64,000 bases of DNA from Mesobacillus jeotgali (GCF_031759225.1 NZ_CP134494.1:4214501-4278500), one strand, 5' to 3'. Positions 17,087-26,961 are shown, numbered from the stretch's first letter. Translations and numbers: made by a program. The notes: generated by a model not told the origin, from the sequence alone.

Positions 17087-17962
17087 TTATAAGCTTTCTG
17101 CTAATTCCTTAATAAATTGTTTTACGTCATCTTTTAAATCCTCACGCTTCAGGCTAAAATCCACTGTGGCTTTGATAAAACCTAGTTTATCACCAACATC
17201 ATAACGTATTCCGTCAAATGAATAGGCAAGGACACCTTCTTGTGTATTTAAGATTTCCAATGCGTCTGTCAATTGAATTTCATTGCCTTTGCCCGGAGGC
17301 AGGGTTTCCAATATATCAAATACAGCAGGGGATAAAACATATCTTCCCATAACGGCAAGATTGGAAGGAGCTTCACTGGTTTTAGGCTTTTCCACAAGTG
17401 ATTCAACTTCAATGATCTTTGAAGGGCCGGCAGTATTTTCAGGAGCCACAATTCCATATTTATCTGTATCTTCCCACTTGACTTCTTGAACCCCAATGAT
17501 GGTTTTTTCATATTCCTCATAAGCATCCAATAACTGCTTTAAACAGGGTGTTTGCGATTCAACTATGTCATCACCCAGCAGGACAGCAAAAGGTTCATTG
17601 CCAATAAACCTTCGAGCAGAGTAAATCGCATGCCCAAGCCCCTTCGGTTCCTTTTGGCGGACATAATGGATATTAACAAGGTTAGAGATGCCCTGAACCA
17701 TTTCAAGTAGATCAAATTTTTCCTTTTGAGCCAATGTTTCTTCAAGCTCATATGATTTGTCAAAGTGATCTTCAATTGCCCTTTTTCCTCTCCCGGTCAC
17801 GACCATTATATCTTCAATACCTGAATGGACTGCTTCCTCGACAATATATTGGATTGTGGGCTTGTCAACAATAGGCAGCATCTCTTTTGGCTGAGCCTTT
17901 GTGGCAGGAAGGAATCTTGTACCCAGTCCTGCTGCCGGGATAATCGCTTTTTTCACTTTCAT
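17087..17962 (-). CDS. gtaB: UTP-glucose-1-phosphate uridylyltransferase (copy 1)
   Basis: About 291 residues, the normal GtaB length. It shows [19 protein letters not shown] (nucleotide and metal site), [23 protein letters not shown] near 130 and VEKP near 190. It makes UDP-glucose, precursor of UDP-galactose and UDP-glucuronate. A TTG at 17977 overlapping the upstream stop would add five residues; the ATG at 17962 with GAGGTG at 7 bases is preferred. A close paralogue lies at 40170-41063. Confidence 0.9.
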   Translation of the reverse strand: MKVKKAIIPAAGLGTRFLPATKAQPKEMLPIVDKPTIQYIVEEAVHSGIEDIMVVTGRGKRAIEDHFDKSYELEETLAQKEKFDLLEMVQGISNLVNIHYVRQKEPKGLGHAIYSARRFIGNEPFAVLLGDDIVESQTPCLKQLLDAYEEYEKTIIGVQEVKWEDTDKYGIVAPENTAGPSKIIEVESLVEKPKTSEAPSNLAVMGRYVLSPAVFDILETLPPGKGNEIQLTDALEILNTQEGVLAYSFDGIRYDVGDKLGFIKATVDFSLKREDLKDDVKQFIKELAESL

Positions 17963-17973
17963 CTCATCGCACC

Positions 17974-18732
17974 TCAATCTCTATTTTTCATATAACCGTT
18001 CCATGCGTAATTCACAAAATACCATAAAGCAGGCAATAAGCTTAACTTCTCATGCTTTCTGTAAATAATCCAATTTTGCTTTGCTGCTTTCACTTTATTC
18101 CTCGAAATGGATCCTGCTGTTTTACGGTATCTGGCCAAGACTTCATTCAACCCATATGCTATGTGTCCCTTTTTTAAAATAGATAACCATAAAGCGAAAT
18201 CCTGTCTTGTCCTATATAAAGGCATTTGAACTTCGCCAACTTTTTCTCTATCTAATACAACGGTAAGACACCCAATAATCGTGTTCTTCAACAGATATTG
18301 ATAGTTGACTTTCTCAGGAACCTGTACAACCTTCTCGGTTGATTTTCCCAAATCATCCATCACTTCATAACCCGTAAAGGAAAATCCCACGTCTTTCTCA
18401 AGCATAAATGAAATTTGCCGGGTTAGTTTATCGGGCACCCATTGATCATCAGCGTCCAAAAACGCAATAAACCTTCCAGACGAATTATTTATCGCCGTAT
18501 TCCTCGTTACAGCTGCCCCACTATTTTCTGTTAGCTTTATTAATTTAACCCTTGGATCCTGTTTAGCATATTGTTCAACAATTTCAACCGTACGATCCCG
18601 GGAACAATCATCGCAAATAATCATTTCCCAATTTGTATACGATTGATTTAACACTGTCTTAATTGTTTCCTCAATATAATTTTCTGCATTATAACTTGGT
18701 GTAATAATTGATACTAAAGGTTGCTCATTCAT
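17974..18732 (-). CDS. tuaG: TuaG-like family 2 glycosyltransferase
   Basis: About 252 residues of GT-A fold: [20 protein letters not shown] at the N-terminus, [18 protein letters not shown] near 35, the metal-binding AFLDADDQW near 85, and a C-terminal segment with [12 protein letters not shown]. Length and pattern match TuaG. A start at 18780 would add a 16-residue non-conserved tail, so the ATG at 18732 is preferred. It is the first gene of the minus-strand polymer operon, with promoter-like sequence upstream. Confidence 0.75.
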   Translation of the reverse strand: MNEQPLVSIITPSYNAENYIEETIKTVLNQSYTNWEMIICDDCSRDRTVEIVEQYAKQDPRVKLIKLTENSGAAVTRNTAINNSSGRFIAFLDADDQWVPDKLTRQISFMLEKDVGFSFTGYEVMDDLGKSTEKVVQVPEKVNYQYLLKNTIIGCLTVVLDREKVGEVQMPLYRTRQDFALWLSILKKGHIAYGLNEVLARYRKTAGSISRNKVKAAKQNWIIYRKHEKLSLLPALWYFVNYAWNGYMKNRD

Positions 18733-19143
18733 ATTTTCACCTGAATCTCCTGTGTTTGTGGCTCTAATTAATAACATCAAATATTATATCAAACTAACCA
18801 TTGATATAAAAACATTATACGACAAAGCTCGAGCAGCAATAAATTTCATAATAAAACAACTTCAACATCTGGTACAAAAAGACCACTAAATGTAATTTTA
18901 CTCTTTAGACACTGTAATACAATGAATATCTTCTTACTATCTCTTTAAATTAATATTGCAATTTTTCAGTTTGCCGATGTGGTTGTAACACCCATAGTAT
19001 AACTGCTCCATTCTATTTACAACCCGCTTCCTCTCCTGCTCTTTAAATAGTTCACACTTCAAACAAAAATAAACATTTTTTTACTTATTTATTTTTGATA
19101 TGATAGAGAGCAGAATGTTTTTGAAGAATTTGGGGGTAACAAA
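18733..19143. other. Divergent intergenic region between the polymer operon and the LCP gene
   Basis: There is no credible coding frame. It contains two perfect TATAAT boxes on the minus strand (18783-18788 and 18814-18819) for the polymer operon. For the LCP gene on the plus strand there is an AT-rich stretch with TATGAT near 19098 and a GGGGG ribosome site just before its ATG. Confidence 0.6.
18814..18842 (-). promoter_or_regulatory. Candidate sigma-A promoter of the polymer operon
   Basis: A perfect minus-strand TATAAT (18814-18819) has a weak -35 candidate TTATTG 17 bases upstream (18837-18842). The position, about 80 bases before the TuaG-like start, is suitable, but the -35 match is poor. 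Confidence 0.4.
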
Positions 19144-20070
19144 ATGAGATCAGAAAAAAAGAAAAAGAGAAAGTGGCTCAGGGTTCTCGGTTTCATTGTT
19201 TTATTATTAGTCATTGGTTTAGGCGTATATGCTTTTACTGTCTATAATTCATTAACGAATGCAATAGATACTATGCATCAGCCTATTGATCGCAAAAAGT
19301 CAGAGAAAAGAGAAAAACCTGTCACTCTAGAAGATAAAGAGCCTTTTTCTGTGCTGATGATGGGTGTGGATGAGCGTGAGGGTGATAGAGGCCGATCTGA
19401 TAGTTTAATAGTTCTTACAGTGAACCCGAATACGAAAACCACTAAAATGCTAAGTATCCCACGAGATACAAGGACAGAGATTATTGGTAAAGGCTTTGAT
19501 GATAAAGTAAATCACGCCTACGCTTTTGGCGGTGTTGAGATGGCTATGGATACTGTCGAAAACTTCCTGGACATACCGATTGATTATTATCTGCAAATAA
19601 ATATGGAAAGCTTTCAAGATATCGTGGATGCCGTTGGCGGGGTAACCGTTAATAATACACTTGATTTCACATACGAGGGTGTCCACTTTCCTAAAGGCGA
19701 GCTCCATTTGAGCGGTGAAAAGGCGCTTAAATATACACGCATGAGGTATGAAGATCCGCGCGGCGACTTCGGACGCCAATCAAGGCAGCGACAAATTATT
19801 CAAGGAGTAATCAACAAGGGAGCCAGTTTCTCTTCTCTTACGAAGTTTGATGAAATTTTTGGTGCATTAGGGAAAAATATTAAAACTAACCTTACGTTCG
19901 ATGAAATGGTTGATATCCAAAAGAATTATAAAGATGCCGCAAAGGATATTACTCAAACGGAGATAAAAGGAAGCGGAACTAAGATTAATAAAGTTTATTA
20001 TTTCATAGTACCCGAAGATGAAAAGCAGCAATTGCAGCAGGATCTTAAATCACATCTTGAATTAAATTAA
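19144..20070 (+). CDS. LytR-CpsA-Psr (LCP) family wall-polymer transferase
   Basis: A 308-residue protein with a basic N-terminus, one membrane anchor (about 14-34) and an extracytoplasmic LCP domain: FSVLMMGVDEREGDRGRSDS near 70, LSIPRDTRTEI near 100, and YTRMRYEDPRGDFGRQSRQRQ near 200. The Asp and Arg residues in these motifs bind the pyrophosphate of the lipid carrier. LCP enzymes (TagTUV in B. subtilis) attach wall teichoic acid and other glycopolymers to peptidoglycan. Placement next to the polymer operon, divergently transcribed, suggests it anchors that polymer. Confidence 0.9.
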   Translation: MRSEKKKKRKWLRVLGFIVLLLVIGLGVYAFTVYNSLTNAIDTMHQPIDRKKSEKREKPVTLEDKEPFSVLMMGVDEREGDRGRSDSLIVLTVNPNTKTTKMLSIPRDTRTEIIGKGFDDKVNHAYAFGGVEMAMDTVENFLDIPIDYYLQINMESFQDIVDAVGGVTVNNTLDFTYEGVHFPKGELHLSGEKALKYTRMRYEDPRGDFGRQSRQRQIIQGVINKGASFSSLTKFDEIFGALGKNIKTNLTFDEMVDIQKNYKDAAKDITQTEIKGSGTKINKVYYFIVPEDEKQQLQQDLKSHLELN

Positions 20071-20084
20071 CGGAAAACTTTTTA

Positions 20085-20123
20085 TACACCTCATACCCAG
20101 AAACCGGGTATGGGGTGTTTTTA
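20085..20123 (+). terminator. Terminator after the LCP gene
   Basis: An inverted repeat (ACACC.CATACCC pairing with GGGTATG.GGTGT) is followed by TTTTT, starting 15 bases after the LCP stop codon. Confidence 0.85.
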
Positions 20124-20286
20124 TTAAGGCAGTTTTCGCATTGTTTATTCCATTTTTTTAATAATGTTTCCCCTCAAATAAATAAGTTATTTATACCTAT
20201 CAATATTCCAAAATTCGACATAAACTTGCACCATTAACCCTTATAATATGCATAGAAATTAATTTTTAGAGGGAAGAGTGGAATGA

Positions 20287-23200
20287 ATGAAAAAGAACAA
20301 CAGAGTGCTGAGTACAACAATTGCATTATTGCTATTTTTCCTCCCTGTAACTGCCGCTTACGGGGAAGGACAATCTCAAAGCAATGATACAACGAAATTA
20401 GTTGATACATTGAGAGCCGAAAATACACCTAAACTCGAAGAAGGACAAGGCCAATCATTTTCTTATGATCCCGCTGATTACCCGCTGGTATCCGAAGGAA
20501 GCCATGCCGGAACATTGAAAGATCAATTTAACGCGGAGCACAGAATTACTTATTTGACAACTGCTGAGAATACGGATCCTGGCAAAATGGAGATTCAATT
20601 AACCTATGAATCTGATGAGCCCGTATATAAAGACGCTCTCCTTACCATTGAATTTTTTACTCAAACTGAAAATATCCTTTCCATTTTAGGAGCAGTTGAC
20701 TTTGATACATACGGAGAAACGGGCTTACATTTATCTTCAATACTAAATAAAGATTTTTTTGCAGACCAGCAATATATTTTTATGAGATTGGGAGTCTCTG
20801 CTGATTACGATGACCCTTATTACTCAGATACATTACTGTTTAAAGTCGCAAATCCCTTTTACAAGCCTAGTATGGATGATCCAAATAAATTCGTGCTGGT
20901 AAGCAATGAATCGGTCGATGGAGATCTGACACAATACACCGGGCAATTTAAGATGAATAATTTTAAATTTTCCTTTGATAGAAATTTAAGCGAAGAGGCA
21001 TATAAGGTTGATGCAAAAAAGCCCTTTGATTTAAGCATGAACAAAGATAAAAAAGTGAATGCCTTTTCTAAATTGTCCACCTATCAGATTGGACAAACCA
21101 AAGATTTTTGGGTGTACAATTTTGAGACAGGTGCTGATTATCAACTTAACGCGACTCTTATGTATTCAGGTGCAAAAACAAATGTCTGGGTTAACAAAAA
21201 TCAGATTACTTCCCAAGAGGCTGAAAGTATCGGAAGGGAATTTGACCAAAAAATCCACCCTGCCGTCACGGATAATTTCGCAGCGGAATCAGATGTAGAC
21301 AGCAATGGTAAAATCAATATCCTAACCTATGATATCCAGGACGGATACCAGGATTCAGGAGCATATATAGGGGGGTATTTCAATCCAGGGGACCTATTCG
21401 ATATTCCATATTCGAACAAAACAGAAATTTTCTATATCGATACCTACCCTGCGATGGATGCTGATTTCCAAAGAGATGTAACAAAGTCATTTACAACTCT
21501 GGCCCATGAGTTTCAGCACATGGTCAACTTTAACCAAACTGTATTCATAGAAGGCAGCGAAAAACAAATGGACGTTTGGCTGGATGAAGCTTTGGCAATG
21601 GCTGCAGAACAGGTATACTCCGGCAGGGTTCTATCAGACCGGATTGATTACTATAATTATTCAAGCTCAATCGCCAATGGACATTCTTTATTATACTGGG
21701 ACTACGATGGTGATGTCCTGGCAAACTATGCTTTATCCTATCTGTTCGGACAATATGTTAAAATCCAATCGAATATTGGGGATCCAGTTTTTAATGAGAT
21801 TTTAACAGACAAGAATAATGACTATCTGGCAGTTGAAAATGTGATTAAAAAATACATTGACCCAACTATGTCCTTCGGCAAGTTCATGACAAATTTCCGG
21901 ACTGCTTTATTGCTAAAAAAAAGTTCAGGGCTTCATGGCTTCAAAGGAATTACTGAATTTAACCAGCTGAAACCAAAGTTATACAGCGGCACATCCAAAA
22001 ACCTTCGGGGCGGGGGAGCAGTAGTTAAACCCGTTTCATCACAGGACGAACTAACAATCCCTGTCGACAAAGAATCGGATATATCATATTTGTTCATCGA
22101 CCTAAATGAAACTGGCGAAACGGACCTCACTCCTCCTGCTGTGCCTGTCGTATATCCGGTAAGTGATAAGGATCTTGCTGTTAAAGGAACTGCTGAACCA
22201 GGATCTGCCGTCCATGTATACAACGGCAGCTCTCTAGTTAGCCATACTTTTGCAAATAACACAGACGGAAGTTTTACAGCCAGTTTAACGGCTGCCCAGA
22301 AAGCAGGTACGATTCTAACTATCCGTTCTGTTGATAAAGCAGGCAATATAAGTGAAGCAACACAAGTAACCGTATTGGATAAAACAGCTCCAGCCGCCCC
22401 TATCGTCAACCAAGTGAGGGATTATGATAAGAAAATCAACGGGAAATCAGAGGCCGGTTCAAGAATAGCAGTAAAAAGCGGAAGTGTTGTTATTGGCAAT
22501 GCCACTGTAGATCAATACGGAAACTATTCTGTAACATTAAAGTCAGCGCAAAAAGCCGGGACTAAACTCTCTGTAACCGCTGCTGATAAAGCCGGAAATA
22601 TCAGTGGGACAACAATCGTTACAGTGTTAGATAAAACAGCACCAGTCAATACAATAGTAAATGAAGTAAGGGATTATGATAAGAAGATCATTGGCAAGGC
22701 AGAACCTAGTTCAAAAATTACGATCAAATCAGGTAAAAAAGTTTTAGGATACGCCATTACCAGTAAATATGGAAACTTCTCAGTCACATTAAGAGCAGCG
22801 CAAAAAGCCGGAACCATCCTATCAGTTACAGCTGCAGATAAAGCAGGTAACGTAAGCAAGCCCATCCAGGTAACAGTAAAGGATAAAACTCCTCCAGCGA
22901 TGGCAAAAGTTAATGAGTTAAGGGATTTTGACAAAAAGATAACTGGGAAAGCAGAAGCGTATTCAAAAATCATTGTCAAATCCGGAAAAAATATATTAGG
23001 ATATGCCAATGCCGACAAATATGGAAAGTTTACGTTAAAGTTTAAAAAATCACTTAAAGCGGGTACTGCATTAACTGTAAGTGCCAGGGATAAGTCGGGC
23101 AACGTAAGTAAGCCTGCGTATATCAAGGTGAAAGACAAAACGGCTCCTAAAAATCCAATTGTCAATAAAGTTACTTACCGCTCAACGAGTGTTAGCGGTA

Positions 23201-23388
23201 AGACTGAACTTTACGCAACTATTTTCATTAAATCAGGCAATAAAGTGATTGGTTCTGCAAAGGCAAGCAGAACAGGAATATACAAAATCAAAATAGCTAA
23301 ACAGAAAGCAGGCAAGATTTTATATGCTTATGCAAAAGACCCTTCCGGGAATGTAAGTAAGGGAACTAAGATTGTTGTTAAAAGATAA
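20287..23388 (+). CDS. Secreted M30-like zinc metalloprotease with five Ig-like repeats
   Basis: A 1033-residue protein with a signal peptide at about 1-26. The central part carries TLAHEFQHMVNFNQ near residue 405 (HExxH zinc motif), followed about 30 residues on by VWLDEALAMAAEQ, whose Glu could be the third ligand. This arrangement is that of the hyicolysin (M30) type. From about residue 613 to the end there are five tandem repeats of about 83 residues with the core DKTAP...VN.VRDYDKKI.GKAE and a closing DKAGNVS, matching bacterial Ig-like (Big) domains. These probably bind or space the protein at the wall. The same module recurs in genes at 50638 and 54245. A TATAAT lies at 20242-20247. 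The substrate is unknown. Confidence 0.75.
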   Translation: MKKNNRVLSTTIALLLFFLPVTAAYGEGQSQSNDTTKLVDTLRAENTPKLEEGQGQSFSYDPADYPLVSEGSHAGTLKDQFNAEHRITYLTTAENTDPGKMEIQLTYESDEPVYKDALLTIEFFTQTENILSILGAVDFDTYGETGLHLSSILNKDFFADQQYIFMRLGVSADYDDPYYSDTLLFKVANPFYKPSMDDPNKFVLVSNESVDGDLTQYTGQFKMNNFKFSFDRNLSEEAYKVDAKKPFDLSMNKDKKVNAFSKLSTYQIGQTKDFWVYNFETGADYQLNATLMYSGAKTNVWVNKNQITSQEAESIGREFDQKIHPAVTDNFAAESDVDSNGKINILTYDIQDGYQDSGAYIGGYFNPGDLFDIPYSNKTEIFYIDTYPAMDADFQRDVTKSFTTLAHEFQHMVNFNQTVFIEGSEKQMDVWLDEALAMAAEQVYSGRVLSDRIDYYNYSSSIANGHSLLYWDYDGDVLANYALSYLFGQYVKIQSNIGDPVFNEILTDKNNDYLAVENVIKKYIDPTMSFGKFMTNFRTALLLKKSSGLHGFKGITEFNQLKPKLYSGTSKNLRGGGAVVKPVSSQDELTIPVDKESDISYLFIDLNETGETDLTPPAVPVVYPVSDKDLAVKGTAEPGSAVHVYNGSSLVSHTFANNTDGSFTASLTAAQKAGTILTIRSVDKAGNISEATQVTVLDKTAPAAPIVNQVRDYDKKINGKSEAGSRIAVKSGSVVIGNATVDQYGNYSVTLKSAQKAGTKLSVTAADKAGNISGTTIVTVLDKTAPVNTIVNEVRDYDKKIIGKAEPSSKITIKSGKKVLGYAITSKYGNFSVTLRAAQKAGTILSVTAADKAGNVSKPIQVTVKDKTPPAMAKVNELRDFDKKITGKAEAYSKIIVKSGKNILGYANADKYGKFTLKFKKSLKAGTALTVSARDKSGNVSKPAYIKVKDKTAPKNPIVNKVTYRSTSVSGKTELYATIFIKSGNKVIGSAKASRTGIYKIKIAKQKAGKILYAYAKDPSGNVSKGTKIVVKR

Positions 23389-23431
23389 ATAAGAAGGTCA
23401 GAAAACCAGTTGTTTCCTGCCCTTCTTATTT
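23387..23431 (+). terminator. Terminator after the metalloprotease-like gene
   Basis: Eleven-base arms AAATAAGAAGG / CCTTCTTATTT (23387-23397 and 23421-23431) overlap the stop codon. The T tract is short, so efficiency is uncertain. Confidence 0.6.
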
Positions 23432-23460
23432 ACAAATCCAGGGTTTGCTCATACAAAATG

Positions 23461-23490
23461 GAGAGGGAGCGATCTTATCGCTCCCTCTCC
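23461..23490 (-). terminator. Terminator after the WlbC-like gene
   Basis: A perfect 13-base inverted repeat (GAGAGGGAGCGAT pairing with ATCGCTCCCTCTC) lies just beyond the stop of the minus-strand aminotransferase gene. It also has ATTTTT on the plus side, so it may work in both directions. Confidence 0.8.
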
Positions 23491-23497
23491 ATTTTTA

Positions 23498-24625
23498 TCA
23501 TTTTAAATATCCCTCAATGGCTTCGCAAACAGCTTGGATTTCCTCGTCGGTAATATAAGGATGCATAGGAAGGGAAAGAACGATATCACATAATTCATTG
23601 GTTACTTCAAAGTCCTTGTCCTCAAAAGGCAAATATGAGAAAGCACCCTGTCTGTGCATCGGTTTAACATAATAAATCATGCTAGGAATGCCCTGCTCTT
23701 TAAGGTGGGCTTGCAATCCATCACGCTGCTCCTTATTTTTCAGCTTGATGGTGTATTGGGCAAAACTTGAATAATATCCTTCTGGGATCACTGGCACTTC
23801 AACAAGTCCGGACAGCTTTTCATTATAAAGACGATATACCCTGTTTACACCTTCTAGCTCATGATTAATAAAGGCTTCAAGTTTCACTTTCAATATAGCA
23901 GCTTGGATTGTATCAAGCCTGGAGTTTATCCCAATCCTTACATTGTCGTATTTATCTTCACCTTTGCCATGAATTTTCAAGGATTTTAGCAATCCGGCTA
24001 ACTCATCGTCATTGGTGAAAATTGCTCCGCCATCTCCGTAACATCCCAGAGGCTTAGCCGGGAAGAACGAGGTCGTGGCAGCATCCCCAAAACTGCATGC
24101 TCTTTTACCATTGATATTCCCGCCAAAACCCTGGGCGCCATCTTCTAATATTTTCAGATTATATTTCTCAGCAATTTTCTCGATCTGGCTGAAATTTGCC
24201 GGAAGACCGAAAAGGTCAACAGGAATAATTACTTTTGGAGTTAATTTTCCTTCTTCAATCGTTTTGATAATCGCTTTCTCTAATTTTAATGGATCGATAT
24301 TGAAGGTTTCTCTGTCGACATCCACAAAGACAGGAGTCGCCCCTCTAAAGGATACAACTTCTCCAGTAGAAAAGAAGGTGAAATCAGGAACATAAACTGC
24401 GTCCCCTCCTTTAATATCCCATGCCATCATCAATAAAGTCATGGCCTCTGTACCATTGGCACAAGTTATGCAGTGATTCACACCGACAAAATCTGCTAAC
24501 TGTTCTTCCAGCTGATTTACCTCTTTACCGCCAATGAAATTTGCATTAGAAATAACATTGAAAATGGCTGAATCAATTTCCGGCTTATATTTTTCATACT
24601 GGGCTTTTAAATCTCGAAATTCCAT
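23498..24625 (-). CDS. WlbC/WbpE-like PLP aminotransferase
   Basis: About 375 residues of the DegT/DnrJ/EryC1 family: FRDLKAQYEKYKPEIDSAI at the N-terminus, GGKEVNQLEEQLADFVG, CANGTEAM near 60, LEDGAQGFGG near 160 and SFFPAKPLGCYGDGGA near 185 with the PLP lysine. The sequence type matches the 3-aminotransferases acting on UDP-2-acetamido-3-oxo-glucuronate (WbpE/WlbC). The upstream acetyltransferase and dehydrogenase complete that pathway block. A GTG at 24643 gives six more residues, but the ATG at 24625 is preferred. Confidence 0.75.
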   Translation of the reverse strand: MEFRDLKAQYEKYKPEIDSAIFNVISNANFIGGKEVNQLEEQLADFVGVNHCITCANGTEAMTLLMMAWDIKGGDAVYVPDFTFFSTGEVVSFRGATPVFVDVDRETFNIDPLKLEKAIIKTIEEGKLTPKVIIPVDLFGLPANFSQIEKIAEKYNLKILEDGAQGFGGNINGKRACSFGDAATTSFFPAKPLGCYGDGGAIFTNDDELAGLLKSLKIHGKGEDKYDNVRIGINSRLDTIQAAILKVKLEAFINHELEGVNRVYRLYNEKLSGLVEVPVIPEGYYSSFAQYTIKLKNKEQRDGLQAHLKEQGIPSMIYYVKPMHRQGAFSYLPFEDKDFEVTNELCDIVLSLPMHPYITDEEIQAVCEAIEGYLK

Positions 24626-24643
24626 AAAATCAGTCCCTGTCAC

Positions 24644-25222
24644 TTAAATGTTTTTTGCATTTGACTTCTCTTTTAAAACACCATCAAGCAGAAGGTACTC
24701 TCTACCACACTCGTTGCACTCCAGCTTATCTTTTAAGATTTCGCCGCATTCACAGGCCCAGCCTATTTGTTTAGCTGGGATGCCTGCCATTAAAGCATAA
24801 TCCGCCACATCCTTGGTAACTACAGCTCCTGAAGCAATCATCGCCCATCGTCCTATTGTGTTGCCACAGACAATTGTGGCATTTGCCCCTATTGAAGCAC
24901 CATATTTAACAAGTGTCCTTTTATAGCCCGCAGGTCCTTTTGGATATTTACTGCGCGGTGTTAGATCATTTGTAAAGACCATGGAAGGCCCGCAAAAAAC
25001 GTAATCTTCTAATTCAACACCCTCATAGACAGACACGTTATTTTGAATTTTTACGCCATTGCCGATCTTGACATTATTTGAAACATTGACATTCTGACCC
25101 AATGAGCAGTTTTCCCCGATCTCTGCTCCTGTGTGGATATGACAGAAATGCCACACTTTAGTTCCGTTACCGACTTTTACGTTTTCATCGATATAGCTGC
25201 TTGGATGAACAAAATGGGTCAT
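24644..25222 (-). CDS. WlbB/WbpD-like N-acetyltransferase with C-terminal zinc-ribbon-like tail
   Basis: A 192-residue left-handed beta-helix acetyltransferase: hexapeptide repeats from HPSSYIDENVKVGNGTKVWH through GASIGANATIVCGNTIGRWA. It matches WbpD/WlbB, which acetylate the 3-amino group of UDP-GlcNAc3NA. After residue 155 there is an added tail with CECGE and CNECG, two CxC/CxxC pairs spaced like a small zinc ribbon. It overlaps the downstream end of the dehydrogenase gene by ATGA, so the three genes form one operon. Confidence 0.75.
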   Translation of the reverse strand: MTHFVHPSSYIDENVKVGNGTKVWHFCHIHTGAEIGENCSLGQNVNVSNNVKIGNGVKIQNNVSVYEGVELEDYVFCGPSMVFTNDLTPRSKYPKGPAGYKRTLVKYGASIGANATIVCGNTIGRWAMIASGAVVTKDVADYALMAGIPAKQIGWACECGEILKDKLECNECGREYLLLDGVLKEKSNAKNI

Positions 25223-26301
25223 CTGTTAAACCTTCCTTTGAAATCCATGGTACTGCAATTTTCAAGAGGGAACTTGACACTTTTACCTTCTGCGGCAGAT
25301 TTATAAATCGCTAGAACAAGTTCTAAAGCCCTTTTTCCGTCTTCCGCTGTTACATAAGGTTCTCTGTCATTCTGGATTGCATCAACTACGTCAGCATAAA
25401 GAGGATTATGTCCGAAACCGTATACATTCGGAGGGTTTTCCTGATATTTTTCTTTCACCTCTTCCGGGTTGTCCAAATGATCAGCAAACTGCCATTCCTC
25501 AATAAGATTGACTGACTTACCCCCTGCCTTGATTGTTCCTTTTTCCCCAAAAATATAGAGGGTTTCTTCAAGATTGGTAGGATAAATATTGGTTGTTCCT
25601 TCAACAATCCCGTAACTCCCATTCGCAAATTTAATCAAAGCAATCCCTAAGTCTTCTGCTTCAATATTCTCATGCTTTAAGTTGTCAGTCATGCCAACTA
25701 CTTCAGTTATTTCATTTCCCATCATCCATCTCAGCAAATCAATGTTATGAATACACTGATTCATGAGCGCTCCGCCGTCTTGTTCCCAGGTTCCACGCCA
25801 AGGGGCTTGCTTGTAGTAGTCTTCTCCCCTGTTCCAACGGATATGGGCAGCTCCGTGAAGCAATCTTCCAAAACGGTCTTCTTCGACAGCTTCTCTAATT
25901 TTTTGAATAGATTTATTGAATCGATTTTGATGACAAGCGCTAACTTTCACATTTTTTTCTTTAGCCCGCTCAATAATCTGATCCGCTTCTTTAAGTGATA
26001 AAGCAATTGGTTTCTCAATAATCAAATGGCTTCCCGCTTCAATGCAATCCAATGCAATTTGGCCATGATTTCCGCTCTCAGTACAGATCGCAATCAAATC
26101 CGGCTGCTCATTCTTCAAGAGCTCATGATAGTCTGTATACTGAGGTGTAGATGATGGAAGGTTGAATTTGTTTATTTTATCCTCTATATTCTCTTTTACT
26201 ATGTCACACAATCCTACGATTTCCAGATTATTTTCTAAAGCAGCTGCGATATGATTGGGAGAAATTCTCCCACAACCAATCAATGCAAATTTCAAGCTCA
26301 T
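25219..26301 (-). CDS. WlbA/WbpB-like Gfo/Idh/MocA dehydrogenase
   Basis: A 360-residue NAD-dependent oxidoreductase: FALIGCGRISPNHIAAALEN at the N-terminus, then EKPIALSLKEADQII near 95 with the conserved EKP. The catalytic segment GGALMNQCIHNIDLLRWMMG near 175 follows. The family and gene order fit oxidation of UDP-GlcNAc-uronate at C3 (WlbA/WbpB), which feeds the aminotransferase two genes on. GGAGG stands just before the ATG, and a good sigma-A promoter lies about 130 bases upstream. Confidence 0.75.
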   Translation of the reverse strand: MSLKFALIGCGRISPNHIAAALENNLEIVGLCDIVKENIEDKINKFNLPSSTPQYTDYHELLKNEQPDLIAICTESGNHGQIALDCIEAGSHLIIEKPIALSLKEADQIIERAKEKNVKVSACHQNRFNKSIQKIREAVEEDRFGRLLHGAAHIRWNRGEDYYKQAPWRGTWEQDGGALMNQCIHNIDLLRWMMGNEITEVVGMTDNLKHENIEAEDLGIALIKFANGSYGIVEGTTNIYPTNLEETLYIFGEKGTIKAGGKSVNLIEEWQFADHLDNPEEVKEKYQENPPNVYGFGHNPLYADVVDAIQNDREPYVTAEDGKRALELVLAIYKSAAEGKSVKFPLENCSTMDFKGRFNR

Positions 26302-26432
26302 ATCAAATCCTCCTATATTGGTAAAATGAACGTTTTATTTTTCAATTCCTTCGGTTTTTAATGGATTTGCACCACAATACTTCATTGCTTGATATTATCG
26401 TCTGATAACATTTATATCGCTATCGAATATTA

Positions 26433-26462
26433 ATTATATAATGTTACGCACCAGCATGTAAA
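26433..26462 (-). promoter_or_regulatory. Sigma-A promoter of the wlbABC-like operon
   Basis: On the minus strand TTTACA (26457-26462) and a perfect TATAAT (26433-26438) are separated by 18 bases. They lie about 130 bases upstream of the dehydrogenase start. Confidence 0.6.
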
Positions 26463-26583
26463 CAATATCGCGAATCACCGATCATGATTAGTAAGTCTTA
26501 AATGCCCTCACTTCTAAAATCATTGACACAAAGTAGGCCTTGAAATAGTTTAATATTCAGTTACTTACAGCCTGGAGGAAATT

Positions 26584-26897
26584 CTGCCTACATATAACTA
26601 CAGAATTGATGCAGTAAAACTTTTCAGTATTATAGCGGTTGTACTCATTTATTTTTCTGCAGTATTACCCAGCAAAGACCTTGCTACAATTATTATATTT
26701 ACCGTCATGCATTAGTCATATCCGTGCCTTTCTTCTTCTTGATACTTTTTAGCTTCAAAGGAATGTATTTGGCGTTCAGTTTATTATACATATTTATTAA
26801 CATCGTCTTTGCTCTGCTCGATAGGCTGATACTGAAGGCTTCTTTTTTGAGATCCTTAAAAACCTATCTAGCAGTTTTTCAATTGTTAACTTGCTAA
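26584..26897 (+). pseudogene. Acyltransferase 3 family remnant
   Basis: GGAGG at 26574-26578 is followed by CTG where an ATG would be expected, then by a frame reading YRIDAVKLFSIIAVVLIYFS, the usual start of acyltransferase 3 (OafA-like) membrane proteins. The frame stops near 26713. A second frame continues with ALVISVPFFFLILFSF and a few more hydrophobic residues to a stop at 26895. Only about 105 of the usual 330-plus residues remain, so it is a degraded and internally deleted gene. A terminator follows at 26962. Confidence 0.55.
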
Positions 26898-26961
26898 ACA
26901 GAACAATCGGCTCTACCATTTGTGGTTCTTAACCGAGATGGTTTTTGCGAGTTTACTAACT

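Noticed and set aside
18970-18985. GCCGATGT on the plus strand upstream of the LCP gene
   Set aside because: The nearest TAAA is 23 bases away, outside sigma-D spacing.
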